Shown here: positions 14,072 to 22,378 of the stretch, one piece after another | How the letters are laid out: every line of letters starts with the position of its first letter | Numbering within the stretch: position 1 is the first letter of the stretch | Assembly (NCBI GenBank): GCA_045579665.1 | Contig: JAZNMO010000213.1 | Location: 1-27,824, forward strand | Source of the DNA: COE1 sp045579665 | GTDB lineage: Bacteria; Bacillota; Clostridia; Lachnospirales; Lachnospiraceae | Direction: 5' to 3' | Length of the DNA: 27,824 nt | Program-made: the position numbers and the translations under genes | The notes under the pieces: generated by a model | Databases searched by the model: none | What the model was told of the DNA's origin: nothing | What the model saw: the letters and a program-made list of their open reading frames with translations, nothing else

Positions 14072-15598
14072 ATGGCACAGATTAATGTTACAAACCTAAC
14101 CTTCTGTTATGAAGGGAGCTTCGACAATATTTTTGAAAATGTGTCCTTTTCCATAGATACCAATTGGAAGCTAGGATTTATAGGGAGAAATGGAAAGGGG
14201 AAGAGCACGTTTCTAAGACTTTTGATGGGAGAACATGAATATCAGGGAATGATTACATCCACTACGATATTTGATTATTTTCCATATCAGTTTACGGAAG
14301 AAGAAATGTCAGAATGTGCGTCAGGTTGGTTGGACCAGAAAAAACCAAATTGCGAAGAATGGCGTGTTATCTGCGAACTGGATAAATTAAAGGTGGATGC
14401 AGAGGTTCTTTACAGACCATTTCATACACTAAGCCATGGGGAACGTACGAAGGTAATGCTTGCTGTTTTGTTTTCTGAGGAGAACCATTTTTTGTTGATA
14501 GATGAGCCGACCAATCATCTTGATAAAGAGTCAAGAGACATAGTAAAGCAATATTTACAACAAAAGAAAGGATTTATACTGGTGTCTCATGACAGAGACT
14601 TATTGGATGCTTGCATTGACCATGTACTTGTCTTAAATCGAAGCACCATAGAGGTACAGGCAGGAAATTTTACGAGCTGGTGGGAGAATAAGACGAAGAA
14701 GGATGCGTTTTCTTTGGCAGAGAATGAGAAACATAGGAAAGAAATCAGTAAGCTGGAAAAGGCAGCAGCTCGCGTCTGTGAGTGGGCGGATAAGAACGAG
14801 AGCACTAAGATTGGCTATGATCCGATAAAAGAGCATGACAGATTTAAGAATACCAGATCTTATATTGGTGCGAAAACCAAGAAAATGCAGAGCAGGGTTA
14901 CGCAGATGGAAAATCGGATTGCAAGAGAGATCGAAGAGAAGGAAGGATTGTTGCAGGATATTGAAACACCAATAGATTTAAAGATTATGCCTTTGCAGCA
15001 TTATAAGAAGGTTTTGCTTCGCGTAAGAGATTATAGCTTGGGATATACAGATGCCAAAGAACAGCTTTTTGAGGGACTGACCTTTGAAATAGAACAAGGA
15101 GACAGACTGTTTCTAAGTGGTAAAAATGGTTGTGGAAAGTCTACCCTGATAAAAGCAATATTAGCTAAGAGTGGTCAAAATACAGGTGGGGTTAATCTGT
15201 TAGAAAAAGGGACAATTGAAACAGCACCGAATCTAACCATATCCTATATAAATCAAGACACTTCACAGCTAAAAGGGAATATTAAGAATTTCTGCAAGGA
15301 GCAAGACTTGGATGAGAGCCTTTTCTGCGCACTTCTTCGTCAGCTGGATATGGACAGAGTACAGTTTACCAAGAATATGGAGGAGTATTCGGAAGGACAA
15401 AAGAAAAAGATACTAATCGCAGCATCTTTGATGACATCAGCACATCTTTATATATGGGACGAGCCATTGAATTATATTGATGTATTCTCACGAATGCAGA
15501 TAGAGAAATTAATTCAAACCTTTCAGCCCACGATGCTGATTGTAGAACATGATGTGAGATTTCGCGAACAGCTTGCAACTAAGACAATTGATTTGTAA
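14072..15598 (+). CDS. ABC-F ribosome protection protein (Lsa/CplR-like)
   Basis: 508 aa, two ATPase domains in one chain with no membrane helices. First domain: Walker A GRNGKGKS (38-45), signature LSHGE (120-124), DEPTNHLD from Asp144. Second domain: Walker A GKNGCGKS (350-357), signature YSEGQ (439-443), WDEP with Asp463-Glu464. Between them lies a charged helical linker (~185-270), the part that reaches into the ribosome in antibiotic-resistance ABC-F proteins. The N-terminus INVTNLTFCYEGSFDNIFENV and overall length resemble the Lsa/CplR group that displaces lincosamides, pleuromutilins and streptogramin A. The attenuator leader supports drug-inducible expression. Spectrum is not readable from sequence. 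Confidence 0.85.
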   Translation: MAQINVTNLTFCYEGSFDNIFENVSFSIDTNWKLGFIGRNGKGKSTFLRLLMGEHEYQGMITSTTIFDYFPYQFTEEEMSECASGWLDQKKPNCEEWRVICELDKLKVDAEVLYRPFHTLSHGERTKVMLAVLFSEENHFLLIDEPTNHLDKESRDIVKQYLQQKKGFILVSHDRDLLDACIDHVLVLNRSTIEVQAGNFTSWWENKTKKDAFSLAENEKHRKEISKLEKAAARVCEWADKNESTKIGYDPIKEHDRFKNTRSYIGAKTKKMQSRVTQMENRIAREIEEKEGLLQDIETPIDLKIMPLQHYKKVLLRVRDYSLGYTDAKEQLFEGLTFEIEQGDRLFLSGKNGCGKSTLIKAILAKSGQNTGGVNLLEKGTIETAPNLTISYINQDTSQLKGNIKNFCKEQDLDESLFCALLRQLDMDRVQFTKNMEEYSEGQKKKILIAASLMTSAHLYIWDEPLNYIDVFSRMQIEKLIQTFQPTMLIVEHDVRFREQLATKTIDL

Positions 15599-15600
15599 AA

Positions 15601-15632
15601 AAATGCCGTACCCATTCAGGAGTACGGCATTT
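15601..15632. terminator. Bidirectional terminator between convergent genes
   Basis: AAATGCCGTAC / GTACGGCATTT, 11-bp stem with a 10-nt loop, flanked by A-run on the left and T/A on the right. Confidence 0.85.
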
Positions 15633-15640
15633 ATAGTCTA

Positions 15641-16039
15641 TTAAATTTTCATCTCATCCTTTAACCAAGCCAATGCTTCATCTAATGTAGCAAAATGACC
15701 TTCCATAACGCCGGTTTCAGAACGCTGTGTATTCTTCTGTGCCTGAATCTTTAACATAAGAGAGTTACCCTCTACAAAAGCGAAAGCCTTACAATTTGCA
15801 TCAACAAACTGTCTTGTCATTTCAACTAATTGACCGCCTTCAGCCGGAGAAACAGGACTCATCTGTGAACAGTCTGCAATATATGCCCAACCTGAAGAAG
15901 TCCAGCTTTTGGCCTCAGCTAATACAGTTTCGGTTAACCACTTTAATTCGTCTACATTTGTTTTACCAACACCTGCTGATAATACAATTTTTCTGCCTGC
16001 AATTGTTTCTACTGATTGAGCACCATTCTTTTTTGCCAT
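15641..16039 (-). CDS. SpoIIAA/STAS-like protein, 132 aa
   Basis: Alternating beta/alpha pattern ending FATLDEALAWLKDE, a signature of SpoIIAA-like (STAS-related) proteins. Middle part has GWAYIADCSQM and AFAFVEGNSLM as central strands. No membrane segment. Usual roles of the fold are regulatory protein-protein or ligand binding; nothing specific can be said. It has a textbook consensus promoter and a ~125-nt 5' leader. AAAGAAAGG lies about 13 nt from ATG 16039, a poor spacing. Family assignment is tentative. Confidence 0.65.
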   Translation of the reverse strand: MAKKNGAQSVETIAGRKIVLSAGVGKTNVDELKWLTETVLAEAKSWTSSGWAYIADCSQMSPVSPAEGGQLVEMTRQFVDANCKAFAFVEGNSLMLKIQAQKNTQRSETGVMEGHFATLDEALAWLKDEMKI

Positions 16040-16171
16040 ACTTATAAACCAACCTTTCTTTAACGGCAGCCCGTAGCATAGTAGCCAAGCTGCAAAATAT
16101 AATAAATATTAGTAAATGATAGGTCTGACAACAGATGTAGTAAATTAAAAAAATATGCTAATATACTGAAT

Positions 16172-16200
16172 ATTATAAAAGAATACAGAAAACTTGTCAA
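16172..16200 (-). promoter_or_regulatory. Consensus promoter of the STAS-like gene
   Basis: Minus strand TTGACA (16200-16195), 17-bp spacer, TATAAT (16177-16172): a perfect sigma-A consensus. The transcript would begin near 16165 with a ~125-nt leader that includes a GCAGC/GCTGC hairpin near the gene. Confidence 0.85.
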
Positions 16201-16227
16201 TGTATATGAAATCTAAATTCACTTGTA

Positions 16228-16256
16228 TTGACAAAATATGAGCGAGTTGGTAAACT
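16228..16256 (+). promoter_or_regulatory. mntP promoter
   Basis: TTGACA (16228-16233), 17-bp spacer, TAAACT (16251-16256); start near 16263. Divergent from the STAS-like promoter, with -35 boxes 27 bp apart. Confidence 0.75.
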
Positions 16257-16262
16257 ATCCAA

Positions 16263-16353
16263 AGTAATATCCTGTGAGGGAGTAGCTCTCTGGTATAGCA
16301 AGTGGTTATGCCGGGGATTTTTTTTTATCTTGTTACTTAGGAGGACGTGTGAT
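16263..16353 (+). promoter_or_regulatory. Compact metal-responsive leader, yybP-ykoY-like
   Basis: About 90 nt. It contains GGGAGTAGC (16279-16287 region), a hairpin GGTATAG/TTATGCC, then CCGGGGAT and a T9 run, followed by AGGAGG. GGGAGTAGC and a hairpin followed by CCGG are the two conserved faces of the Mn2+ riboswitch yybP-ykoY, which commonly precedes mntP. The usual CGTCA strand and second arm are missing, so this is either a minimal variant or a degraded copy. ATCC and GGAT could close the element directly before the T-run, forming a terminator. AAGTAA at the 5' end can pair with TTACTT next to the ribosome binding site. Confidence 0.5.
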
Positions 16354-16938
16354 ATGAATTGGAATGCGGTGTTTTTTACGAACAGCGTACTGCTTGGCGT
16401 GGGACTGGCTATGGATGCGTTTTCGGTATCATTGGCAAATGGTCTTAATGACAGTAAGATGAAGGCAGGAAGAGTATGTGGGATAGCAGGTGTGTTTGCA
16501 GGATTTCAGGCGTTGATGCCAATGCTTGGATGGATATGTGTACATACCATATTGCAGTATTTTCAAGCCTTTGAAAAGCTGATTCCGTGGATTGCGTTAA
16601 TATTGCTGGCATACATAGGTGGTAAGATGCTTTTGGAAGGCATTAAGAATGAGGAGGAAGTAGAAGAGGTAAAGAAGCTCAGTATTGGAACATTGATGGT
16701 GCAGGGAGTTGCGACTTCGATAGATGCACTGTCGGTAGGCTTTACGATTGCTGAATACGACTGGCTGATGGCTTTGGTATGTGCCTTAATCATTGCAGTG
16801 GTAACCTTTTTTATCTGTGTTGCAGGTCTGCAGATTGGAAAGAAATTTGGTACAAGGCTTTCGAATAAGGCCTCCATATTGGGTGGGGGGATTCTGATTG
16901 CAATAGGATTAGAAATATTTATTACTTCATTTTTTTAA
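16354..16938 (+). CDS. mntP: Manganese efflux pump MntP
   Basis: 194 aa, six predicted helices. The paired motifs GLAMDAFSVSLANG and ATSIDALSVGF, each with a membrane aspartate, are the two repeats of MntP (DUF204). It exports Mn2+ from the cytoplasm. ATG 16354 is chosen because AGGAGG lies 9 nt upstream; the open frame continues to 16228, but that stretch is the leader and promoter. It has its own promoter and a GGGAGTAG leader, as is common for this family. Confidence 0.9.
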   Translation: MNWNAVFFTNSVLLGVGLAMDAFSVSLANGLNDSKMKAGRVCGIAGVFAGFQALMPMLGWICVHTILQYFQAFEKLIPWIALILLAYIGGKMLLEGIKNEEEVEEVKKLSIGTLMVQGVATSIDALSVGFTIAEYDWLMALVCALIIAVVTFFICVAGLQIGKKFGTRLSNKASILGGGILIAIGLEIFITSFF

Positions 16939-16939
16939 C

Positions 16940-16965
16940 AAAACGCACTTTTTTAGTGCGTTTTT
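16940..16965 (+). terminator. mntP terminator
   Basis: AAAACGCACT / AGTGCGTTTT, 10-bp stem, T5 loop, T-tract. It starts right after the stop codon. Confidence 0.9.
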
Positions 16966-16987
16966 ATTTGCACTTCCAACGAATATA

Positions 16988-17016
16988 TTTACAAAAAAAA
17001 TATAAAGCTGTAGAAT
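16988..17016 (+). promoter_or_regulatory. Promoter of the chemoreceptor gene
   Basis: TTTACA (16988-16993), 17-bp spacer, TAGAAT (17011-17016). No sigma-28 flagellar promoter (TAAA-N15-GCCGATAA) is visible upstream. Confidence 0.55.
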
Positions 17017-17083
17017 AATAATAGCTATATCTTAAAATAAACAGAATATTAACAAGCGTATTGATTTCGGAGGTGCTCTTTAA

Positions 17084-19204
17084 ATGAATGGATATGATGA
17101 AAAATATTATGCAAAAAAAGCAAACACCCGTGCAATGTTGGCGTGGACTTTAGTTATGGCATGTGTTTCCGTTTACTACATTGCAAAGGTGGCAATCGGA
17201 GACCACTCTATGGTTTTTTATATAGCGATGTTGGTATATGGCTGGGGACCATATCTGGTTGGATTACTTGTTTATAAAATAAAAGGGGGATATACCAAAT
17301 CATATCGCAATGTTTTGGCCTATGGATATTCTGTGTTTTACATGTTATTAATGGCGTGCACAGATGACAATTTATCGTTTGTTTTTATTATGCCGTTGAT
17401 TTGTATTCTTGTGTTATATAAAGACCAAAAATATATTTTAAAGGTTGCGATATTTGTTTTGATTGCATTAATTTGGTGTAATATTTATAAAATTAATGTG
17501 AAGGGCATGGATAGTGCGACTGAATTACTGCATATTGCATTGCAGTTTGGTATTGTATTTTGTTGCTTTGCAAGCGCCATTATGTCCATTAACTATATGA
17601 ATCAGTCCGACGGAGAAATGATGAGCTCTGTGCAGGCGAATTTGGACCGTGTTGTAGAAACAGTCGATAAGGTAAAGAATGCCAGCAATGCGGTTGTAGA
17701 GGGTGTAAACGTTGTAAGAGAGCTTGCTGATGAAAATAAAGACGGTGCAGATGATGTATTAAAGGATATGCTGGCGCTGTCTGATAATAATTTTGTATTA
17801 AATGAAAAGACTGTGTCATCCATGGAAAGCACTTCTGTTATTGATAATCAGGTAAAGGATGTTGCAGTCTTAATGGACCAGGTGGTATCGTTAATCGGTG
17901 CATCCGTAGAGCATGCGGATACCAGTTCGGTAGAGCTGGAGGAAGTAGTAGAGATTACGAATAAAATGGCTTCCCTGTCGGCAGAGGTAGAAAAGATTCT
18001 GGCAGAGTTTAAAGCTGAGTTTGAAAGTGTAAAAAATGAAACCGGAACTATTGATGAAATTAGTGAGCAGACCAATCTGTTATCATTAAATGCATCCATA
18101 GAAGCAGCAAGAGCCGGTGAAGCAGGAAAGGGCTTTGCGGTTGTTGCTGATGAAATCAGAGCACTTAGTACAGGTACGCAGAATTCATCAGCTAGAATTA
18201 TGGAAGCACTTGCTCATTTGGAAGAAACCTCTGAGAAGATGCTCCAATCAGTGGGAGAGACAGTACGTTTGATTCAGGTCAATATGGAGAAGGTTACCAA
18301 TGTTCATGAAAGTGTAACGGATATCACGAATGACGCAAAACGCTTAGAGGAACATATTCAGGTTATGGATAGAGCGGTTAAGGAAGTAGAGAATTCCAAT
18401 ACCACGATGGTTTCCAATATGCAAGAGGTATGCGATGTCATGGCGATTATGACAGGAAGCATTGCAGAGGCTGAGAATACCACAAAGGCTATGATTTCTA
18501 AGTTTGAAGAAAGTGCAAAGAGTGCGCAGGATATTGAGGTTGTAGTCGGTCACCTGATGGAGGAGCTTGGTGTAGGCGGCTTCATGGGAGTTCAGGATAT
18601 TGTAGAAGGCATGAAGATAGCGATTACTGTAGAAGCCCATGGGGATGTGAAGGCCTTAGAATACACAGGTGAAGTTGTAGACCGCAAGGATAATAACGTA
18701 TTCATTGCATTGAGAGATAAGAAACAGGAGTTATTAACCAAAAAGGATAAGAATGTGTTCTGTCAGCTTAGAATTATGGCAGGTCACATCATGTATAGCT
18801 GGGAGCATGTTCCGATGTATGCCGTAAAGGCAGATGAAAAGGGAGATTGCAGATTAACGGTGAATTCTAAGGTTACAATCTATAATAGAAGAAAATATCC
18901 ACGTATGCCGTTCCACAATAAATGTACCATTAAGGCAAAAGAAAACGGAAATTCTTTTTCAGGAAAGATGGAAAATATCAGTGCAAACGGTTTTGCATTC
19001 ATAGTAAAGAACGATGAAGTAAAGTATATGAAGGGTAAGGATGTGTTCCTTGATATTGAGCAATTTGGTGCAGTAGCAGAAAAGAGCCTGGAAGGTAGAA
19101 TTATCCGTATTTCGGAGAATAACGGTAGCTATTATGTAGGCGCAAGAATGCCGGAGGATAGTACCGAAATAAAGGAATATGTAGAAAAGAATTATAAAGA
19201 ATAG
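17084..19204 (+). CDS. Chemoreceptor fused to PilZ (c-di-GMP) domain
   Basis: 706 aa. The N-terminus has about six membrane helices (to ~175) and no obvious extracellular sensor. A long coiled-coil MCP signalling domain follows, with the conserved tip EQTNLLSLNASIEAARAGE (328-346) and GFAVVADEIRALS. After ~510 comes a YcgR-N-like domain (residues ~515-600) and a PilZ domain with R603-KYP-R607 and N631-I-S633-AN-G636, the RxxxR and (D/N)xSxxG motifs that bind c-di-GMP. The tip implies contact with CheW/CheA, so the protein could link c-di-GMP level to chemotaxis. CGGAGG precedes the start. No methylation sites were checked. Confidence 0.9.
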   Translation: MNGYDEKYYAKKANTRAMLAWTLVMACVSVYYIAKVAIGDHSMVFYIAMLVYGWGPYLVGLLVYKIKGGYTKSYRNVLAYGYSVFYMLLMACTDDNLSFVFIMPLICILVLYKDQKYILKVAIFVLIALIWCNIYKINVKGMDSATELLHIALQFGIVFCCFASAIMSINYMNQSDGEMMSSVQANLDRVVETVDKVKNASNAVVEGVNVVRELADENKDGADDVLKDMLALSDNNFVLNEKTVSSMESTSVIDNQVKDVAVLMDQVVSLIGASVEHADTSSVELEEVVEITNKMASLSAEVEKILAEFKAEFESVKNETGTIDEISEQTNLLSLNASIEAARAGEAGKGFAVVADEIRALSTGTQNSSARIMEALAHLEETSEKMLQSVGETVRLIQVNMEKVTNVHESVTDITNDAKRLEEHIQVMDRAVKEVENSNTTMVSNMQEVCDVMAIMTGSIAEAENTTKAMISKFEESAKSAQDIEVVVGHLMEELGVGGFMGVQDIVEGMKIAITVEAHGDVKALEYTGEVVDRKDNNVFIALRDKKQELLTKKDKNVFCQLRIMAGHIMYSWEHVPMYAVKADEKGDCRLTVNSKVTIYNRRKYPRMPFHNKCTIKAKENGNSFSGKMENISANGFAFIVKNDEVKYMKGKDVFLDIEQFGAVAEKSLEGRIIRISENNGSYYVGARMPEDSTEIKEYVEKNYKE

Positions 19205-19212
19205 GCTTGATT

Positions 19213-19236
19213 AAGGCGCAGACTGCTGCGCCTTTG
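19213..19236 (+). terminator. Probable terminator after the chemoreceptor
   Basis: AAGGCGCAG / CTGCGCCTT, 9-bp stem with a 4-nt loop, but only a short T stretch follows, so read-through into the fusion gene is possible. Confidence 0.6.
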
Positions 19237-19260
19237 TCGACGTAAAATAATAGGAAAGGC

Positions 19261-22200
19261 ATGGTTAGCACTATGAAAACGCAGAAACGAAAGTTTTGGA
19301 TTGCGCTGATTTTGTTTGGTTTGGTCGGACAGGTAGCATGGGTTGTAGAAAATATGTATCTCAATATATTTATCTATAAGATGTTTCATGCATCAGCAGC
19401 TGACATATCTTTGATGGTAGGAGCCAGCGCAGTTGCTGCAGCAGTGACTACCATCCTGATGGGAGCACTGACGGATAGAGTCGGCAAGAGGAAAATATTT
19501 ATTTGTGCCGGATATATTATTTGGGGTATTACGATTCTTGCAATTGGTTTCATTAGAATGGATATTCTGACTCCATATTTTGGCGGTACTGTAGAAGCAG
19601 CGGCAGTAGGTGTAAGCTTGGTGATTATCATAGACTGTGTTATGACTTTTTTTGGTTCTACTGCTAATGATGCCGCGTTTAATGCATGGCTTACAGATAT
19701 GGGAGATGATTCTAACAGAGGAAGGATAGAAGGAATCAACGCCATGATGCCGTTGATTGCCATGCTGGTGGTGTTTGGCGGTTTTATGGGCTTTGATTTG
19801 GAGTTGGCAGACAATTGGACCGTTATCTATTGCATTATTGGTGGCATAGTGTTTGTACTTGGTATTGCTGGTTTTTTTCTGATAGAAGATGCCAGTCCTG
19901 ATGTGGCGGATGCAGTAAGTGCAACCTCTTACTGGCAGAATCTGATATACAGCTTCCGTATGAAAACCATCAGAGATAATAAAATGCTGTATGCAGTGAT
20001 TATGGCATTTGCCATTTTTGGAATTTCCATACAAACCTATATGCCATATTTGATTTTGTATTATGAGAAAACATTGCATATGAGCAATTATGTCATGATA
20101 CTGGCACCGGCTGTTGTAATTGCAGCGATTTTTACCGTGATTTACGGTAGATTATATGACCAGCTGGGATTTCAAAAGAGTGTGATTCCCTGTATGCTGA
20201 TTCTGATGGGCGGATATGTGATTTTGTTTTTTGCAGTCAATCCGATACCTGTATTTATAGGGTCAATGTTTATGATGTGCGGATATTTAGCAGGTATGGC
20301 GGTATTTGGTGCGATTATCAGAGACAAAACACCTATGCATATGGCAGGAAGATTCCAGGGGATTCGAATTATCGGACAGGTTTTGGTACCAGGAGTCATT
20401 GGACCGATGATTGGCGCTTTTGTCCTGAAAAATGCCAAAATGATAGAAAATCAGGACGGAACGTATTCCTTTTTACCAAATAGAAATATTTGGTCGGCAG
20501 CATTTGTTGTAGCGGTTATATTATTGGTAGTGCTTTATGCGATTTTTGTCATGATTCGTGTGTCTCATTTTCATTTGTGGACGCAGGCAGGGGAAAGAGA
20601 TAGCAAGGGAGCATGGAGAGAGAACCCTCATCCTCAGATGAAGAGAGAGACCTATATGGTATTGGATGAAAATTGGAAGCTGAACGGTTTTCCGATACGT
20701 GTGCCGTTTCCACCACAGGCAATGCTGGCGGAATATGCACATAAGTTAGGTAAGGAATTGGAGTATGAGACCATTTTTACCATACCGGCTTCTTTGGACA
20801 AGGATAGATTTTTACTGCATTTTGGTGCAGTAGATCAGGAAGCGCAGATTTGGCTCAATGACGAGCTGATAGGTTCACATGAGGGAGGATATCTGGAGTT
20901 TTCCTTTGATGTAACTGATAAAATAAAGAAAAATGCCCAAAATCATTTACGAGTAAAGGTAACGGATACACTTTCCAAGATTTATCCGTATGGTAAGCAG
21001 CGTAAAAAACGAGGCGGTATGTGGTATACGCCTGTCAGCGGTATTTGGCAAAGTGTCTGGCTGGAAAATGTACCAATCTCTTACATTGAAAAGCTGACGA
21101 TGCAGCCTGATATGGAAGGTGTGGACTTGCAGCTTTATAATAAACAGGATAATCAGGGATTCCGTGTAGAGATTAAGCTGAGCAATGGTGAAGTCTTTAA
21201 GAAGAGCTATGTGGGCAATGTAGGACGCATTCAATTGTCAGAGCATGTCTGCGAAGATGGAAAACAGTATACACCCAAATTATGGTCACCGCAGACACCT
21301 TTCTTATATGAAATGAAGATATGGACCAAGGAGGATTATGTAGAAACCTATTTTGCACTACGGACAATCGGCATTCAGGAAATGGACGGTGTAAAAAGGG
21401 TATGTCTGAATGGTAAGCCGATTTTCATGCATGGTGTGTTAGATCAAGGGTATTTCAGCGATGGTATTTATCTTCCGGCAAATGAAAAGGAATACGAGCG
21501 CGATGTCCTAAGAATGAAGGAACTAGGCTTTAATATGCTCAGAAAGCATATCAAGATAGAGCCGGAGGCATTCTATTATTATTGTGATAAGCATGGAATG
21601 CTGGTGATGCAGGATATGGTCAATAACGGAGGCTATTCTTTTATTATGGATACAGCCTTGCCGACAATCGGAATGAAGACAAGAAAGGATACACAAGGGA
21701 AAACGGATAAGCGAAAGAAGATTTTTGAAGAGCATATGGAACAGACTGTAGCACAGCTCTATAACCATCCATGCATCGTAGCATATACTATTTTTAATGA
21801 AGGCTGGGGACAGTTTGACAGTGACAGCATGTATGAGAAGCTAAAGAGCTTGGATGACAGTCGCCTGATTGACAGTACATCAGGGTGGTTTTGGCAGGAG
21901 AAGAGTGATTTTGACAGTGAGCATATTTATTTTAATCTGGTAGATTTGGAAGTAAAGGACAGGCCTCTCTTTGTGTCGGAGTGTGGTGGATACAGCCGTG
22001 TGGTAGAAGGTCACTATTACAGCAAATACAATACCTATGGATATGGAAGTGCGTCCAGTACGGCTGAATTGACGGAGATGATTAGTAATATGTATGTAAG
22101 CATGATTCTTCCGGCGATAAAGAAAGGCGTATGTGGCTGCATCTATACACAGCTCAGTGATGTGGAGGATGAAGTAAACGGACTTTATACCTATGATCGT

Positions 22201-22278
22201 AAGATTTGTAAGGTGGACCGTCTGCAGATGCGCAAACTTGCAGAGAAACTGCAGGAAGCTGTTCAAAACAGAAATTAG
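19261..22278 (+). CDS. MFS transporter fused to a GH2 glycosidase
   Basis: 1005 aa in one uninterrupted frame. Residues ~1-440 form an MFS carrier of about 12 helices with the motif A GALTDRVGKRK after helix 2. Residues ~455-1000 form a glycoside hydrolase family 2 enzyme: sugar-binding jelly roll (IWLNDELIGSHEGG), GGMWYTPVSGIWQ, immunoglobulin-like domain, and a TIM barrel with acid/base Glu847 in FNEGWG and nucleophile Glu907 in FVSECGG. With an even helix count the enzyme would face the cytoplasm and could hydrolyse a glycoside as it arrives. The hydrolase has no start signal of its own at the junction. AGGAAAGG precedes ATG 19261; a second in-frame ATG at 19273 is possible. Sugar specificity is not readable. 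Confidence 0.9.
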   Translation: MVSTMKTQKRKFWIALILFGLVGQVAWVVENMYLNIFIYKMFHASAADISLMVGASAVAAAVTTILMGALTDRVGKRKIFICAGYIIWGITILAIGFIRMDILTPYFGGTVEAAAVGVSLVIIIDCVMTFFGSTANDAAFNAWLTDMGDDSNRGRIEGINAMMPLIAMLVVFGGFMGFDLELADNWTVIYCIIGGIVFVLGIAGFFLIEDASPDVADAVSATSYWQNLIYSFRMKTIRDNKMLYAVIMAFAIFGISIQTYMPYLILYYEKTLHMSNYVMILAPAVVIAAIFTVIYGRLYDQLGFQKSVIPCMLILMGGYVILFFAVNPIPVFIGSMFMMCGYLAGMAVFGAIIRDKTPMHMAGRFQGIRIIGQVLVPGVIGPMIGAFVLKNAKMIENQDGTYSFLPNRNIWSAAFVVAVILLVVLYAIFVMIRVSHFHLWTQAGERDSKGAWRENPHPQMKRETYMVLDENWKLNGFPIRVPFPPQAMLAEYAHKLGKELEYETIFTIPASLDKDRFLLHFGAVDQEAQIWLNDELIGSHEGGYLEFSFDVTDKIKKNAQNHLRVKVTDTLSKIYPYGKQRKKRGGMWYTPVSGIWQSVWLENVPISYIEKLTMQPDMEGVDLQLYNKQDNQGFRVEIKLSNGEVFKKSYVGNVGRIQLSEHVCEDGKQYTPKLWSPQTPFLYEMKIWTKEDYVETYFALRTIGIQEMDGVKRVCLNGKPIFMHGVLDQGYFSDGIYLPANEKEYERDVLRMKELGFNMLRKHIKIEPEAFYYYCDKHGMLVMQDMVNNGGYSFIMDTALPTIGMKTRKDTQGKTDKRKKIFEEHMEQTVAQLYNHPCIVAYTIFNEGWGQFDSDSMYEKLKSLDDSRLIDSTSGWFWQEKSDFDSEHIYFNLVDLEVKDRPLFVSECGGYSRVVEGHYYSKYNTYGYGSASSTAELTEMISNMYVSMILPAIKKGVCGCIYTQLSDVEDEVNGLYTYDRKICKVDRLQMRKLAEKLQEAVQNRN

Positions 22279-22343
22279 ATTTAAGAAAAAATAATATATT
22301 TCCTATAAATGGTTAAAATTTAGTAAAGAAGCCGCGAATGGTA

Positions 22344-22372
22344 TTGACCAGAGAAGGGGCGGGTGCTAAGAT
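22344..22372 (+). promoter_or_regulatory. Promoter of the P-type ATPase leader
   Basis: TTGACC (22344-22349), 17-bp spacer, TAAGAT (22367-22372). The start would be near 22379, just before the riboswitch. Confidence 0.7.
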
Positions 22373-22378
22373 AACCAC

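Noticed and set aside
16041..16090. c-di-GMP riboswitch upstream of the STAS-like gene
   Set aside because: The minus-strand GCAGCTTGGCTACTATGC stretch looked suggestive, but the conserved GEMM elements are missing.
16228..16353. N-terminal extension of mntP by 42 residues
   Set aside because: This stretch is the promoter and leader; MntP proteins start near the internal Met, which has an AGGAGG site.
16960..17083. Sigma-28 flagellar promoter for the chemoreceptor
   Set aside because: No TAAA-N15-GCCGATAA match; a sigma-A type TTTACA-17-TAGAAT fits instead.
19386..20079. Long minus-strand open frames opposite the MFS part (142 and 228 aa)
   Set aside because: They mirror the coding frame of the fusion gene, have no start signals and show the odd composition of antisense frames.
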